Shown here piece by piece: positions 28,092 to 36,393 of a stretch of 64,000 nucleotides of DNA. The notes under the pieces were generated by a model. That model was not told the DNA's origin. It made no database searches and worked only from the letters and a program-made list of their open reading frames with translations. This stretch comes from Halioglobus sp. GTDB taxonomy: Bacteria; Pseudomonadota; Gammaproteobacteria; Pseudomonadales; Halieaceae. The stretch is taken from positions 196,130-260,129 of the forward strand of contig PABK01000061.1 of NCBI GenBank assembly GCA_002699145.1, given 5' to 3'. Numbering within the stretch: the stretch's first letter is position 1; every line of letters begins with the position of its first letter. Position numbers and translations under genes: made by a program.

Positions 28092-29579
28092 TCACTGCGT
28101 CAGCAGGGCGTGGGCCGCCTCCAGTCCCGAGTCCTCCTCCGCTTCCAGGTCCCGGGCGGTGGCGAAGGGGACTTCGATGGCGACCGGTATGCCACTGTCC
28201 TCGAACCATTCCCCCGAGGGCGTTGTCAGGCGCTCGTTGGACAGCCAGACATCGATGCCGCCGGGCAACTGCTTGATCAGCACATCGGAGAGAATCCCCT
28301 GGGTGTTGCCGCCCATGAGCACCACGTGGGGCAGTTCCCTGAGCATCATGACCAGGCTTTCCGCGGCGCTGGCGGTATCGGCGCTGGTCAGTACGGCGAC
28401 CGGTTTCAGGTAGGGGTTCCCGGCGGGGGCGATCACCCGCGCCTCGGGCTCGGAAAAGCTCGAACCCTCGCGCACCTGGCGGTACTGCAAGGTGCGCTCG
28501 GTATCCAGGAAGCGGCGAACCACCAGGCCCGCGGCGAAGTCGAGACCGCCGCCGTTCAGGCGCAAATCGAAAATCAGCGCGTCGGTGTTGGCCAGCGCCG
28601 CCATGGCCTGGTCGAGGGCGTTCTCCAGCGCCGTGTACTCCGCCTCTTCGTCGTAGTCCTCGATATTGGCCTGGTCGCCGGAGAAGCCGATGAAGCTGTC
28701 GAGCATCAGCACGCCGATATTGTCCGGGGCGATGTACCAGCTCAGTTTATCGTTGGCGGCCTGGTCCAGGGTGCCGGGCAGGGCGTAGTGCTGGCGGATC
28801 GCGCGCACCCGCTGGTTCTGCCCCTCCATATAGGCGACGTACTGCTGCTGCTTCGCCTCGCTGTCGACGGCCCCGTTGGCGTCGACCCATTGCTGGTGAA
28901 ACCGTTCGTTGAGCGTGGGGTGGCCGTTGAAGCTCGCCAACGCCTGGTCCGCAATGAATACCTTGACGTGAGCGTCGCGCAGCGGGCGAATCGCCTCGGC
29001 GAGGGTCAGGAAGAGGGTTTCCTGGTCACTGGCGGATGTGAGGCCATCCCTGAGGCTGGCGGTATTGGCAGCCCAGTCGACGCCCTTGAGATCGAAGGAG
29101 AGGTAGTACTCCTGGAAGATCTGTGCGAAATAGTCAAAATCCCGCAGGGCGTCGGCGCTGTAGCCGCCCTGGCCCTGTTGGGCAACGGGACTGGCGCAGC
29201 TGGCGGGCAGGCTGTCCTGGCGCCGGTACTCCGGGCCGCGGTAGTCCAGGCCCAGGTAGGTGAGGGAGACCCTGATGGACTGGCCATCCGCCGAGAGCGT
29301 CCAGTTTTCATCGCGCAGGTCCGCGTCGCTGACGCCGCTTTCTTCATCGCTGAGCAGGCAGAAATCGGTGCTGTAGTCGTAGCTGCGCACCCGGCTGCCC
29401 TCGATCGCCAGGACCTGGCCGTAGCCGGCGGCGGTCCAGATGCCCTGGAATGCGCCGCCGCTGCCGCTCTGCCCGTTGTTGTTGCCGCCACCGTCCCCGC
29501 CGCCACAGGCGGCCAGTGTCAGGCTGAGGGCTAGCGTGCCAAGGGCGGTGGATAGTGTCGAATGTGACTTGTTGCGCAT
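28092..29579 (-). CDS. S41-family peptidase lipoprotein, 495 aa
   Basis: Predicted periplasmic lipoprotein: signal SLTLAAC with the lipidated cysteine at residue 25, followed by a Gly/Asn linker. The mature region holds an N-terminal helical part (FDYFAQIFQEYYLSFDLKGVDW) and the tail-specific-protease core ALIFDLRLNGGG. The likely nucleophile region is LTSADTASAAES and the following loop is GGNTQGILSD. The Lys of the CtpA type is not obvious, so it looks closer to the tricorn/IRBP-like S41 group. No PDZ domain is evident. AAGGAG precedes the ATG. Substrate unknown. Confidence 0.85.
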   Translation of the reverse strand: MRNKSHSTLSTALGTLALSLTLAACGGGDGGGNNNGQSGSGGAFQGIWTAAGYGQVLAIEGSRVRSYDYSTDFCLLSDEESGVSDADLRDENWTLSADGQSIRVSLTYLGLDYRGPEYRRQDSLPASCASPVAQQGQGGYSADALRDFDYFAQIFQEYYLSFDLKGVDWAANTASLRDGLTSASDQETLFLTLAEAIRPLRDAHVKVFIADQALASFNGHPTLNERFHQQWVDANGAVDSEAKQQQYVAYMEGQNQRVRAIRQHYALPGTLDQAANDKLSWYIAPDNIGVLMLDSFIGFSGDQANIEDYDEEAEYTALENALDQAMAALANTDALIFDLRLNGGGLDFAAGLVVRRFLDTERTLQYRQVREGSSFSEPEARVIAPAGNPYLKPVAVLTSADTASAAESLVMMLRELPHVVLMGGNTQGILSDVLIKQLPGGIDVWLSNERLTTPSGEWFEDSGIPVAIEVPFATARDLEAEEDSGLEAAHALLTQ

Positions 29580-29801
29580 GGGGAGCTCCTTGTCGTCAGG
29601 GTTGGGGCCACGGCTGTGGTGATGCCAGGGAATAGTGCGCCCCGCCCCCCGGCGGGTCGTCCTCCATGATCTATCCGTACGTCCGGACCGATCGGGAAGG
29701 CCCCGGAATTACTGGCCTGCGGACGGTTCTATCCGTCAGGACGCCCCGGGCGGCGGCATCTGGCAACGTCCCCGGCCAGGTGCTGAGACAGGAGCTGGCC
29801 G

Positions 29802-29987
29802 ATGAAAAAGATCCGTCATGACAACGAGCAGGGCCCGCTGTCGGCGTGCCTGGAAAGGGTGGCCTGGAGCTTTGCCTGGGTGGGGCTGCTGTGGCTGGTG
29901 GCCTGGCTGGCCTACTGCGTTTGCGCCGGTGACAGCGGCTGTGGGCCCCTGTTCAGCGATTCTGCTGCCGGTACTGGCTCGGGGTGA
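29802..29987 (+). CDS. possible small single-span membrane protein, 61 aa
   Basis: ATG 29802 has ACAGGAG about 8 bases upstream. The product has a charged N-terminus (MKKIRHDNEQ), then one hydrophobic span (VAWSFAWVGLLWLVAWLAYC) and a short Gly/Ser tail. Its last 35 bases overlap, on the opposite strand, the end of the AraC gene. No family is recognised. The ribosome site, positive N-terminus and clean single span argue that it is real, but it is short and could be chance in GC-rich DNA. Confidence 0.45.
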   Translation: MKKIRHDNEQGPLSACLERVAWSFAWVGLLWLVAWLAYCVCAGDSGCGPLFSDSAAGTGSG

Positions 29988-31161
29988 GCTGGCAGTGCTT
30001 CCTGAACGCCGTGTAGAAGGCGGACTTGGAGTTGAAGCCCGAGGCCATCGCGATGTCGAGAATGGTGCTGTCGCTGTCCCGCAGTGCTCGCCTGGCGGAC
30101 TCGATGCGGTAACCATTCACATAGTCGAAGAAATTCTGCTGCCGCTGCTCGTTGATAGTCTGGGAGAGATAGTGGGTGGAGACGCCCAGCTGTTGCGCGA
30201 GTTGGGGCAGGGAGAGCCGACCGTCGAGGTAGGGTTTTTGCTCCCGCATGAGCGTCTCCAGTTCATCCATGAGCGCAAGGCTCAGGTCGGGTGACAGGGA
30301 GGAGTTGCGGTACTTGGCGGCTTCCTCCGCGCCGGGTTCGACCGCCACAGGCGGCTGCGGTGCCGGCTCCATCGCGGCAGCGGGGGCATCCTGGCTGCTG
30401 CGTTGCGCGAAGATACTGGGCTGCCTGAGCCCCATAAAGCCCATGCTGTAGATCAGCGCCAGCATGCTGAGGCTGAGCAATTGATCGACGGCGTCATACA
30501 CATCGAAGTAGTTGCTCAGGAATTCCTTGAACAACCAGATGCCGTAGATGTAGGCGGTGCCGATAATCAGCAGGCGCAGCCAGTTCAGGTCGATGCGCTC
30601 GGTGTAGGAGTAGGTATCGCCGATGCGGCGGCGGTGCTCCTTGAGGCAGCGCAGCGACAGGGCGAGATAGATGGTGAGATGGACGATGAACAGGCTCACC
30701 TCCACGTCGTGCTGCAGCCAGTGCCAGATACTGTACCCCAGCGTGGTCTCCACCGAGGGCTCGGTCAGCAGGAGTTCGTACTGGCGCCGCGGGGGCAGCA
30801 GGAGGACGGGCAGTGTCAGCGCAACATGCAGGGCAGCGGGCAGGAAATGCAGCCACTGGCGGCCGCGCAGGGGGTAGCGCCCCGGCTCGCAGATCTCGCG
30901 GGTGTAGAGGTAGAGCATGGGGCCGAAGAAGAATTCCTTCGGCCAGATCAGCACGCGCAGCCAGGGCTGGTTCACACTCAGCCCGCTGCTGTCGAGCATG
31001 GCATCGCCCAGTGAGCTGGCATAGGCGAGGGTGAGCAGGCCCAGGTAGACGTTTGCCTTGCGGCTGCCGCGGCGGCTGCTGAACAGCGCCAGCGCCAGGA
31101 ATACGCCCTGGGCCAGGCCGAGCAGGTACAGAATAGGCAGGATGAGCGGCTGCAGGTCCAT
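29953..31161 (-). CDS. membrane-anchored AraC-family regulator, 402 aa
   Basis: About seven hydrophobic spans fill residues 1-255 (from LILPILYLLGLAQGVFLALAL to LLSLSMLALIYSMGFMGL). A Pro/Ala linker and an AraC DNA-binding domain at the C-terminus follow (LSLPQLAQQLGVSTHYLSQ, ILDIAMASGFNSKSAFYTAF, LTPSQYR). This architecture is known for membrane-bound regulators that may sense envelope or lipophilic signals. The start codon is preceded by an 11-base poly-C tract in place of a ribosome site. Its target is not apparent from the context. Confidence 0.88.
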   Translation of the reverse strand: MDLQPLILPILYLLGLAQGVFLALALFSSRRGSRKANVYLGLLTLAYASSLGDAMLDSSGLSVNQPWLRVLIWPKEFFFGPMLYLYTREICEPGRYPLRGRQWLHFLPAALHVALTLPVLLLPPRRQYELLLTEPSVETTLGYSIWHWLQHDVEVSLFIVHLTIYLALSLRCLKEHRRRIGDTYSYTERIDLNWLRLLIIGTAYIYGIWLFKEFLSNYFDVYDAVDQLLSLSMLALIYSMGFMGLRQPSIFAQRSSQDAPAAAMEPAPQPPVAVEPGAEEAAKYRNSSLSPDLSLALMDELETLMREQKPYLDGRLSLPQLAQQLGVSTHYLSQTINEQRQQNFFDYVNGYRIESARRALRDSDSTILDIAMASGFNSKSAFYTAFRKHCQLTPSQYRQQNR

Positions 31162-31164
31162 GGC

Positions 31165-31175
31165 GGGGGGGGGGG
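31165..31175 (-). repeat. 11-base homopolymer (poly-C on the coding strand) next to the AraC start codon
   Basis: Eleven consecutive G on the plus strand, read as C11 then GCC then ATG on the coding strand. It occupies the place where the Shine-Dalgarno sequence should be. Tracts of this length are prone to slipped-strand changes and to sequencing error. Confidence 0.8.
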
Positions 31176-31464
31176 TGCAAAAACCTGCGATTGTACGGCG
31201 CGCAGCGGGCGCTGCCTAGCGCCAGCCCGGCAACCGCGGCCCACCTGCGTGCCGCGCCGGCATCGAGTGCCCCGGCCGGGAGGCGTCGAAGCCGGGGCTT
31301 TCTCCACGCGTCCCATAAAAATCTAATAAAAACAATTGGCTATGATTTTGGCTCCGGTGGTGGCCTGGTCGCCTCGCGCAGCCAGCGGGGCTCAAGGCGG
31401 GCTGAAATTTGCTACACTGCGTCGCTTGCACCCATTCCCCTACAGCACGGAGACCGAACCCGTC
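31176..31464. other. divergent intergenic region between AraC and VOC genes
   Basis: No gene is visible. It contains an AT-rich patch at about 31316-31355, unusual for this GC-rich window, with a TATGAT hexamer that could be the -10 of the VOC gene. No matching -35 was found. Frames crossing it lack ribosome sites. Confidence 0.35.
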
Positions 31465-31944
31465 ATGTCAGACAGACCCTTCAATATTCTTGGCATCCAG
31501 CAGATCGCCGTCGGCGGCCTGGACAAATCGCGCCTGCGCCACTTCTGGGTGGACACGCTGGGCCTGAGCTACGCCAGCACCTTCAAGAGTGAGAAAGAGA
31601 ATGTCGACGAGGACATCTGCGAGGCAGGTAGCGGCCCCCTCAAGGTCGAGGTCGACCTCATGCAACCGCTGGACCCGGAGAAAAAGCCCAAGGTGCACGA
31701 ACCGGCCCTGAATCACGTCGGGCTCTGGGTGGACAACCTGGCCGCTGCCGTGGACTGGCTGACCGCGCAGGGCGTGCGTTTCACCCCGGGCGGCATCCGT
31801 GCAGGCGCCGCGGGCCACGACGTCTGTTTCATCCATCCCAAGGGCAATGACGAGTTCCCGATCGGTTCGGAGGGCGTGCTGGTGGAACTGGTCCAGGCGC
31901 CGTCGGAAGTGATCGACGCGTTCGCTACCCTGGCCAGGGCCTGA
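31465..31944 (+). CDS. VOC protein, methylmalonyl-CoA-epimerase-like, 159 aa
   Basis: Two half-modules of the VOC fold. The second ([20 protein letters not shown], then [13 protein letters not shown] and GVLVELVQ) resembles methylmalonyl-CoA epimerase. The usual first-strand metal ligand His is replaced by Gln ([11 protein letters not shown]), while the later His and Glu ligands are present. ATG 31465 is chosen over an upstream ATG at 31336 because family members begin just before this first strand. The neighbouring B12 mutase operon, facing it 34 bases away, supports an acyl-CoA epimerase role. That is context plus resemblance, not proof; a glyoxalase or dioxygenase is the alternative. Confidence 0.7.
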   Translation: MSDRPFNILGIQQIAVGGLDKSRLRHFWVDTLGLSYASTFKSEKENVDEDICEAGSGPLKVEVDLMQPLDPEKKPKVHEPALNHVGLWVDNLAAAVDWLTAQGVRFTPGGIRAGAAGHDVCFIHPKGNDEFPIGSEGVLVELVQAPSEVIDAFATLARA

Positions 31945-31978
31945 GGTCCGGCGGGACAGGTGCCGGGCCTGGGAGACG

Positions 31979-32929
31979 TCACTCTTCCTGTACCGGGGAA
32001 AGTCGATGTACCAGCAACCGGGCCGCCTCGTAGGGATCAATCTGGCGCGCCTCAACTGCGGACAATACCTCGGCATCAGCCCGCTCCATGGCGATGCGCA
32101 GCATTTCCTCGCCCATCAGGGCCAATGCCTGCGCGCGCTCCCGCCGCCCCGACATGCGCGCGAACTCACCACTGTCGCGCAACTTGCTGCCATGTCGATC
32201 CGTCGCATCAATAATCCCGGCAATACCCTCATCCCTGGTTGCCACGGCCGGTAGCAGCGGCGGTGACCAGTCGAAGGCATCCGCGGGCCGGGCCTCCTCC
32301 CGCAGGTGCAGCATCAGCTCGAACTGTTGCCGGGTTGCCTCATAGCCTTCACGATCGGCCTTGTTGATCACAAACACATCGCCCACTTCCATGAGTCCGG
32401 CCTTGATGGCCTGCACTTCATCACCAAGGCCCGGCACGCCAATGATGATGGTGGTGTGGGCGAGCGCAACGATGTCGATCTCATCCTGCCCGACACCAAC
32501 GGTTTCGACAAAGATGACGTCGTAACCCATGGCATCCAGAATAAGGCAGGTATCGTGCGTGGAACGCGACAATCCCCCCGCGTGTCCGCGCGTGCCGACG
32601 GAACGAATGAAGACACCCGGGTCCAGTGTGTGGCGCGCCATGCGTACGCGGTCACCCAGAATTGCGCCGCCGCTGAAGGGGCTGGTGGGATCGATGGCCA
32701 CGACGCCAACGCGCCGTCCCCGGCGTCGCTGCTCGGTGATCATGGCATTGGCCAGGGTGGATTTACCGGCGCCGGGTGGGCCGGTAACGCCAATGATTTG
32801 CGCCCGGCCGGTGTGGGGAAAAACGCTGGACAGCACTTGCGCACCGCGTCGGTCGCGATCGTCCAGCCAACGGATAGCACGGGCGCCCGCCAGCACGTTG
32901 CCGGAGAGCAGTTCCCTGGCCACATCCAT
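31979..32929 (-). CDS. meaB: MeaB/ArgK-type GTPase chaperone of a B12 mutase, 316 aa
   Basis: G3E-family GTPase that loads and protects adenosylcobalamin in acyl-CoA mutases. Visible motifs: Walker A GVTGPPGAGKST, the switch region IDPTSPFSGGAILGDR, VETVGVGQDE and the guanine-specificity motif NKAD. Its ATG at 32929 overlaps the stop of the B12-subunit gene as TGATG, showing translational coupling. The frame is open 11 codons further upstream, but the overlap start fits the same pattern as the gene before it. Last gene of the mutase operon. Confidence 0.93.
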   Translation of the reverse strand: MDVARELLSGNVLAGARAIRWLDDRDRRGAQVLSSVFPHTGRAQIIGVTGPPGAGKSTLANAMITEQRRRGRRVGVVAIDPTSPFSGGAILGDRVRMARHTLDPGVFIRSVGTRGHAGGLSRSTHDTCLILDAMGYDVIFVETVGVGQDEIDIVALAHTTIIIGVPGLGDEVQAIKAGLMEVGDVFVINKADREGYEATRQQFELMLHLREEARPADAFDWSPPLLPAVATRDEGIAGIIDATDRHGSKLRDSGEFARMSGRRERAQALALMGEEMLRIAMERADAEVLSAVEARQIDPYEAARLLVHRLSPVQEE

Positions 32930-33354
32930 CAGTCGCGCTCTTCCCGCCGGGTGGCGCGCCACTGGTTCAGGTATGCCACGATGTCACGGGTATCCGCTCC
33001 CATGGTGAATATCCGGTCGACTCCGGCCTCTTCGAGAAGCGGCCTGTCCTCCTCGGGAATCACTCCTCCGGCGAGCAGCAGTTTGTCACCGGCCCCCGCT
33101 TCGCGCAGCAGTCGCGCAAGTGTGGGCAGGCTGCGGGTATGCCCTGCCGACAGGGTGGAGACGCCCACGACATCCACATCTTCCTGGATGGCTGCACTGG
33201 CAACCATTGCCGGGGTCTGCTTGAGACCAGTGAAAATAACCTCCATGCCCGCCTCGCGCAGCGCGTGGGCGATGACTGTCACGCCAACAGTGTGCGTATC
33301 CATGCCCAGCTTGGCCAGCAACACGCGCAGAGGCCGCTCCTCGATTGGCTGCAT
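32929..33354 (-). CDS. B12-binding small subunit of an acyl-CoA mutase, 141 aa
   Basis: Stand-alone cobalamin-binding domain. The signature is complete: DTHTVG (the D-x-H-x-x-G motif whose His replaces the lower base of cobalamin), GVSTLSAGH and LLAGGVIPEED. It pairs with the separately encoded catalytic subunit, as in isobutyryl-CoA and 2-hydroxyisobutyryl-CoA mutases, rather than being fused as in most methylmalonyl-CoA mutases. It overlaps its neighbours on both sides by TGATG. Confidence 0.93.
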   Translation of the reverse strand: MQPIEERPLRVLLAKLGMDTHTVGVTVIAHALREAGMEVIFTGLKQTPAMVASAAIQEDVDVVGVSTLSAGHTRSLPTLARLLREAGAGDKLLLAGGVIPEEDRPLLEEAGVDRIFTMGADTRDIVAYLNQWRATRREERD

Positions 33355-35093
33355 CAGATACCCCCGAGTTGGCTGTCGGCCCTGTGTTGACCAAAGACAT
33401 CGCGCATTGCGGAACAGATTTCCCCGTGGGTGGCGTAGGTTCGCACTGCATCCAGGCAGGGCGGCACCATGTTGTCGCCACTTCGCGCGGCCTCACGGAC
33501 TTTCTCCAGCGCGCGGTCTACCGCCTCCTGGTCGCGGCGTGCACGCAGGTCCCGTACTTTGCTGATCTGCTCCGCTTCCACGCTGTCGTCGAGCCGGAAG
33601 ATATCGATCTGGCGTTTCTCTTCGGCCAGTTTCAGGTGGTTCACACCCACCCACTTGCGGCGGCCCTCTTCCAGGTCGCGGTTGCGTTCGTACTGCTCGC
33701 GTCCCAGGGCGCGCTGGAAGTAGCCGCTCTCTATCGCCTTGAGGGCGCCGCCCATGTCGAAAATCTTTTCCATTTCGGCAAAGGCGGCGGTTTCCATCTG
33801 CTTGGTGAGAGTCTCCACATAGTAGGAGCCGGCCAGTGGGTCAATGGTTTCGGCAACGCCGGTTTCGTGTGCGACGATGTGTTGCATGGCCGCTCCAACC
33901 CTGATCGCCTCCTCAGCGGGCAGGGAGTGGGCCTCGTCGTGCAGCGGGGTAGTCATGCTTTCGCCCGCGCCACCCAGCGCGCAGGCGGTGGCCATAATAG
34001 CCAGTCGTCCGATGTTATTGAGCGGCTGTTGCAATGTAAGCGCAGTGGTAGTGGGCGATGTCATCATGCGAATTTTCATCGCCTCGGGCGTGGTGGCGCC
34101 GTAGCGTTCACGCATCAGTCTTGCCCAGCACTTGCGGAAGGCGCGTAGTTTGCAAACGCCTTCGAAAAAATCCATATCGACATTGATCACGAAGTGGAAG
34201 TATGGCGCCACCGTGTCGATATCCAGTCCGCGCTGTAAGGTGGCGTCAATGTAGGCGCAGGCAATGGACAGGCTGAACGCAATTTCCTGAACCGGGTTGG
34301 CTTTCGCCGGTTGCAATTGTGCGGCGATGATGGAGATGGGTGCCCAGTTCGGATGATGCCGAATGATGTACTCGATGCAATCGGTAGCCAACCGCAGGCC
34401 GTCTTGCGGGGGATAGATATAGCGGCCGACACAGGTGTACTCTATGAGAATACCGTTGACGATATGCAGTACGAGGTCCTTTGGGTCTACGCCCTTCTTT
34501 TCCAGCGCGGCGATGATCATGGCCAGGTTAACCGGCTGCGGCGCATTGCACACGCTCATCAGGTACTTGAGCTGGTCAAAGGGCAGGTCGAAGGCCTGCT
34601 CCAGGTCTTCCAGGCTGTCCAGTGCCATACCCGCCCGGCCCACCTCGCCCTCGACCAGCGGGTCATCGCTGTCGTAGCCATTGGTGGTCGCCAGATCGTA
34701 TTCCAGGATCAGGCCCGACAAGCCCTGATCCAGCATATAGCGCGCGCGTTTGGACCACTCCTCGCCCTTGCCGAAACCGGTTACCTGGGTCATGGTCCAG
34801 AAATCGCTGCGATGGCCATTGGGTATGGTGCCGCGGGTGTACGGATACTCTCCGGGGAAGCCCAGGTCTTTCATGTAGTCGAAATCAACGGCTTCCAGGT
34901 CCGCCGGCGTATACAGCGGATTGATTGACCATTTCAGCGCCTGGGTGACAAATTCTTCCCGTCGTTCGGGGTTGGCATTGACGTAGGGTCCACGGGTGTC
35001 GTTCTGCCAGCGCTCAGCTTCTGCAGCAATGGCGTCCTCGTTAACGCCGGAGCGCGTCGGGTTTGCAGTGCTGTGAGCAGACTCATCATTCAT
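33354..35093 (-). CDS. acyl-CoA mutase large subunit, divergent, 579 aa
   Basis: TIM-barrel catalytic subunit of the methylmalonyl-CoA mutase superfamily (EYPYTRGTIP, GYDSDDPLVEGEVG, TSPTTTALTLQQPLNNIGR, ALGGAGES). It would carry out a radical 1,2-rearrangement of an acyl-CoA with adenosylcobalamin. A gapless alignment recalled against Propionibacterium methylmalonyl-CoA mutase puts His94 at the Tyr89 position, Val222 at Arg207 and Gln259 at the otherwise conserved His244. So it lacks the carboxylate clamp and the active-site His. It is probably not a methylmalonyl-CoA enzyme despite its likely automatic annotation. Start: ATG 35093 with GGGTGA upstream; GTG 35102 is possible. First gene of a three-gene coupled operon, divergent from DUF1214. 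Confidence 0.88.
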   Translation of the reverse strand: MNDESAHSTANPTRSGVNEDAIAAEAERWQNDTRGPYVNANPERREEFVTQALKWSINPLYTPADLEAVDFDYMKDLGFPGEYPYTRGTIPNGHRSDFWTMTQVTGFGKGEEWSKRARYMLDQGLSGLILEYDLATTNGYDSDDPLVEGEVGRAGMALDSLEDLEQAFDLPFDQLKYLMSVCNAPQPVNLAMIIAALEKKGVDPKDLVLHIVNGILIEYTCVGRYIYPPQDGLRLATDCIEYIIRHHPNWAPISIIAAQLQPAKANPVQEIAFSLSIACAYIDATLQRGLDIDTVAPYFHFVINVDMDFFEGVCKLRAFRKCWARLMRERYGATTPEAMKIRMMTSPTTTALTLQQPLNNIGRLAIMATACALGGAGESMTTPLHDEAHSLPAEEAIRVGAAMQHIVAHETGVAETIDPLAGSYYVETLTKQMETAAFAEMEKIFDMGGALKAIESGYFQRALGREQYERNRDLEEGRRKWVGVNHLKLAEEKRQIDIFRLDDSVEAEQISKVRDLRARRDQEAVDRALEKVREAARSGDNMVPPCLDAVRTYATHGEICSAMRDVFGQHRADSQLGGI

Positions 35094-35250
35094 CGCTATC
35101 ACCCATGATTTTTATCCTGCGGCAAGGGTAAAGAATGCGGCAACGGACAGGATGGTTCAAGTGTTCATGCCGTACCACGCCGTACGGTCATGCGGCTAAG
35201 AGGCACTTTGGCTATCATGTACATTCAACCCGTCAGCGGAAGATTCGACA

Positions 35251-36393
35251 ATGTCTTACGATAGTAGCGCGAAGACGCCCGATCAGGGCATCCTGGACGG
35301 TAGCCTGTGGGCCAGGTTCTGCGAAGAACTGAAGGCCGCAGGCGACGTCGTCCTGCAGGCGCAGACACCACCAGACCTGATGAATCGTGCGGAAGGCTTT
35401 CGCTACCTCACCCGGCTGCTGCGGGCAGGGCTCGACAGCTATGTCGAGTCAAGCGATCCCCGTTTTCCACGTTTTTTTCAACTGGCCAACGAGACCATCA
35501 AGATCGGCAACGACAACCCGGATAACATCTACCACAACGCCAATGTGGATGGCAGCCTGGACTATAAACTCAAGGGGAATCGCGGCACCGTGGATTACCT
35601 GAGTTTTGGTACCAAGGCCGGCAGCTACGCAACCACAGGCTCCATGGAACCCACCGGGCAGTTGGAGGCGGCTGACCTGGCGCTGGATGACAACGGCGAT
35701 TTCGAGATCATACTTAGCAGCCGGCCTCACGCAGGCAACTGGTTGCCGATGCGCGAAGACAGTGAGAGCCTGATCGTGCGGCAGACTTTTGGGGATCGCA
35801 GCAGGGAACGCGCCGCCACCTATAGTATTGAGTGTGTGAGCCCCCGGGCGGACGACAGTATCGACCCGGCTGCCTTCGCCGGACAGTTAATGCGCAGTGC
35901 CGGGTTCGTCAAGAATACTGCAGACCTGTTTGTCCAGTGGATGGACCGTTACAGTGCCCATATCAACCGGCTGCCCGCCGATGACCAGGCGCGCTGCCAA
36001 CGCGCCGGCGGTGACTCGTCCATTTATTACCTGCAAAGTTACTGGAAACTGGCTCCGGATGAGGCATTGCTGATCCATGCGCGCGATATCCCAAAGTGCA
36101 GAACCTGGAACTTTCAGCTCTCCAACTACTGGATGGAGTCGCTGGACTACCGCTACCACCGCGTGTGTGTGAATAAACACACGGCAGCCTATAACAGTGA
36201 CGGTTCTGTCACCGTGGTCGTTGCACACAGCGATCCGGGAGATGATTGCCCCAACTGGCTGACGACCGCCGGGCACGACCAGGGCGGCATGCTGTGGCGT
36301 TGGGTAGAGGCCGATGCACACCCGCCAGTAGAGTGTCGCGTGGTAAAATTCGCCGAGCTGCTGGCGGAACTGAAAGTAGAGCACGCGCGGTGA
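35251..36393 (+). CDS. DUF1214-domain protein, 380 aa
   Basis: The C-terminal part (CRTWNFQLSNYWMESLDY, then HSDPGDDCPNWLTTAGHDQGGMLWRW) matches the DUF1214 family, beta-rich proteins of unknown biochemistry often found near steroid and lipid catabolism genes. No signal peptide is seen, so it is probably cytosolic. GGAAG precedes the ATG. Its stop overlaps the start of the sulfotransferase gene (GTGA), so the two are translated together. It is divergent from the mutase operon with 157 bases between them. Confidence 0.8.
   Translation: MSYDSSAKTPDQGILDGSLWARFCEELKAAGDVVLQAQTPPDLMNRAEGFRYLTRLLRAGLDSYVESSDPRFPRFFQLANETIKIGNDNPDNIYHNANVDGSLDYKLKGNRGTVDYLSFGTKAGSYATTGSMEPTGQLEAADLALDDNGDFEIILSSRPHAGNWLPMREDSESLIVRQTFGDRSRERAATYSIECVSPRADDSIDPAAFAGQLMRSAGFVKNTADLFVQWMDRYSAHINRLPADDQARCQRAGGDSSIYYLQSYWKLAPDEALLIHARDIPKCRTWNFQLSNYWMESLDYRYHRVCVNKHTAAYNSDGSVTVVVAHSDPGDDCPNWLTTAGHDQGGMLWRWVEADAHPPVECRVVKFAELLAELKVEHAR

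Noticed and set aside
30403-31014. 203-codon plus-strand ORF inside the membrane AraC gene
   Set aside because: Shadow of the real minus-strand gene, whose domains and membrane spans are clear.
33354-35093. Simple annotation as methylmalonyl-CoA mutase
   Set aside because: The substrate-clamp and catalytic positions differ, so only the superfamily and the B12-dependent mutase mechanism are supported.
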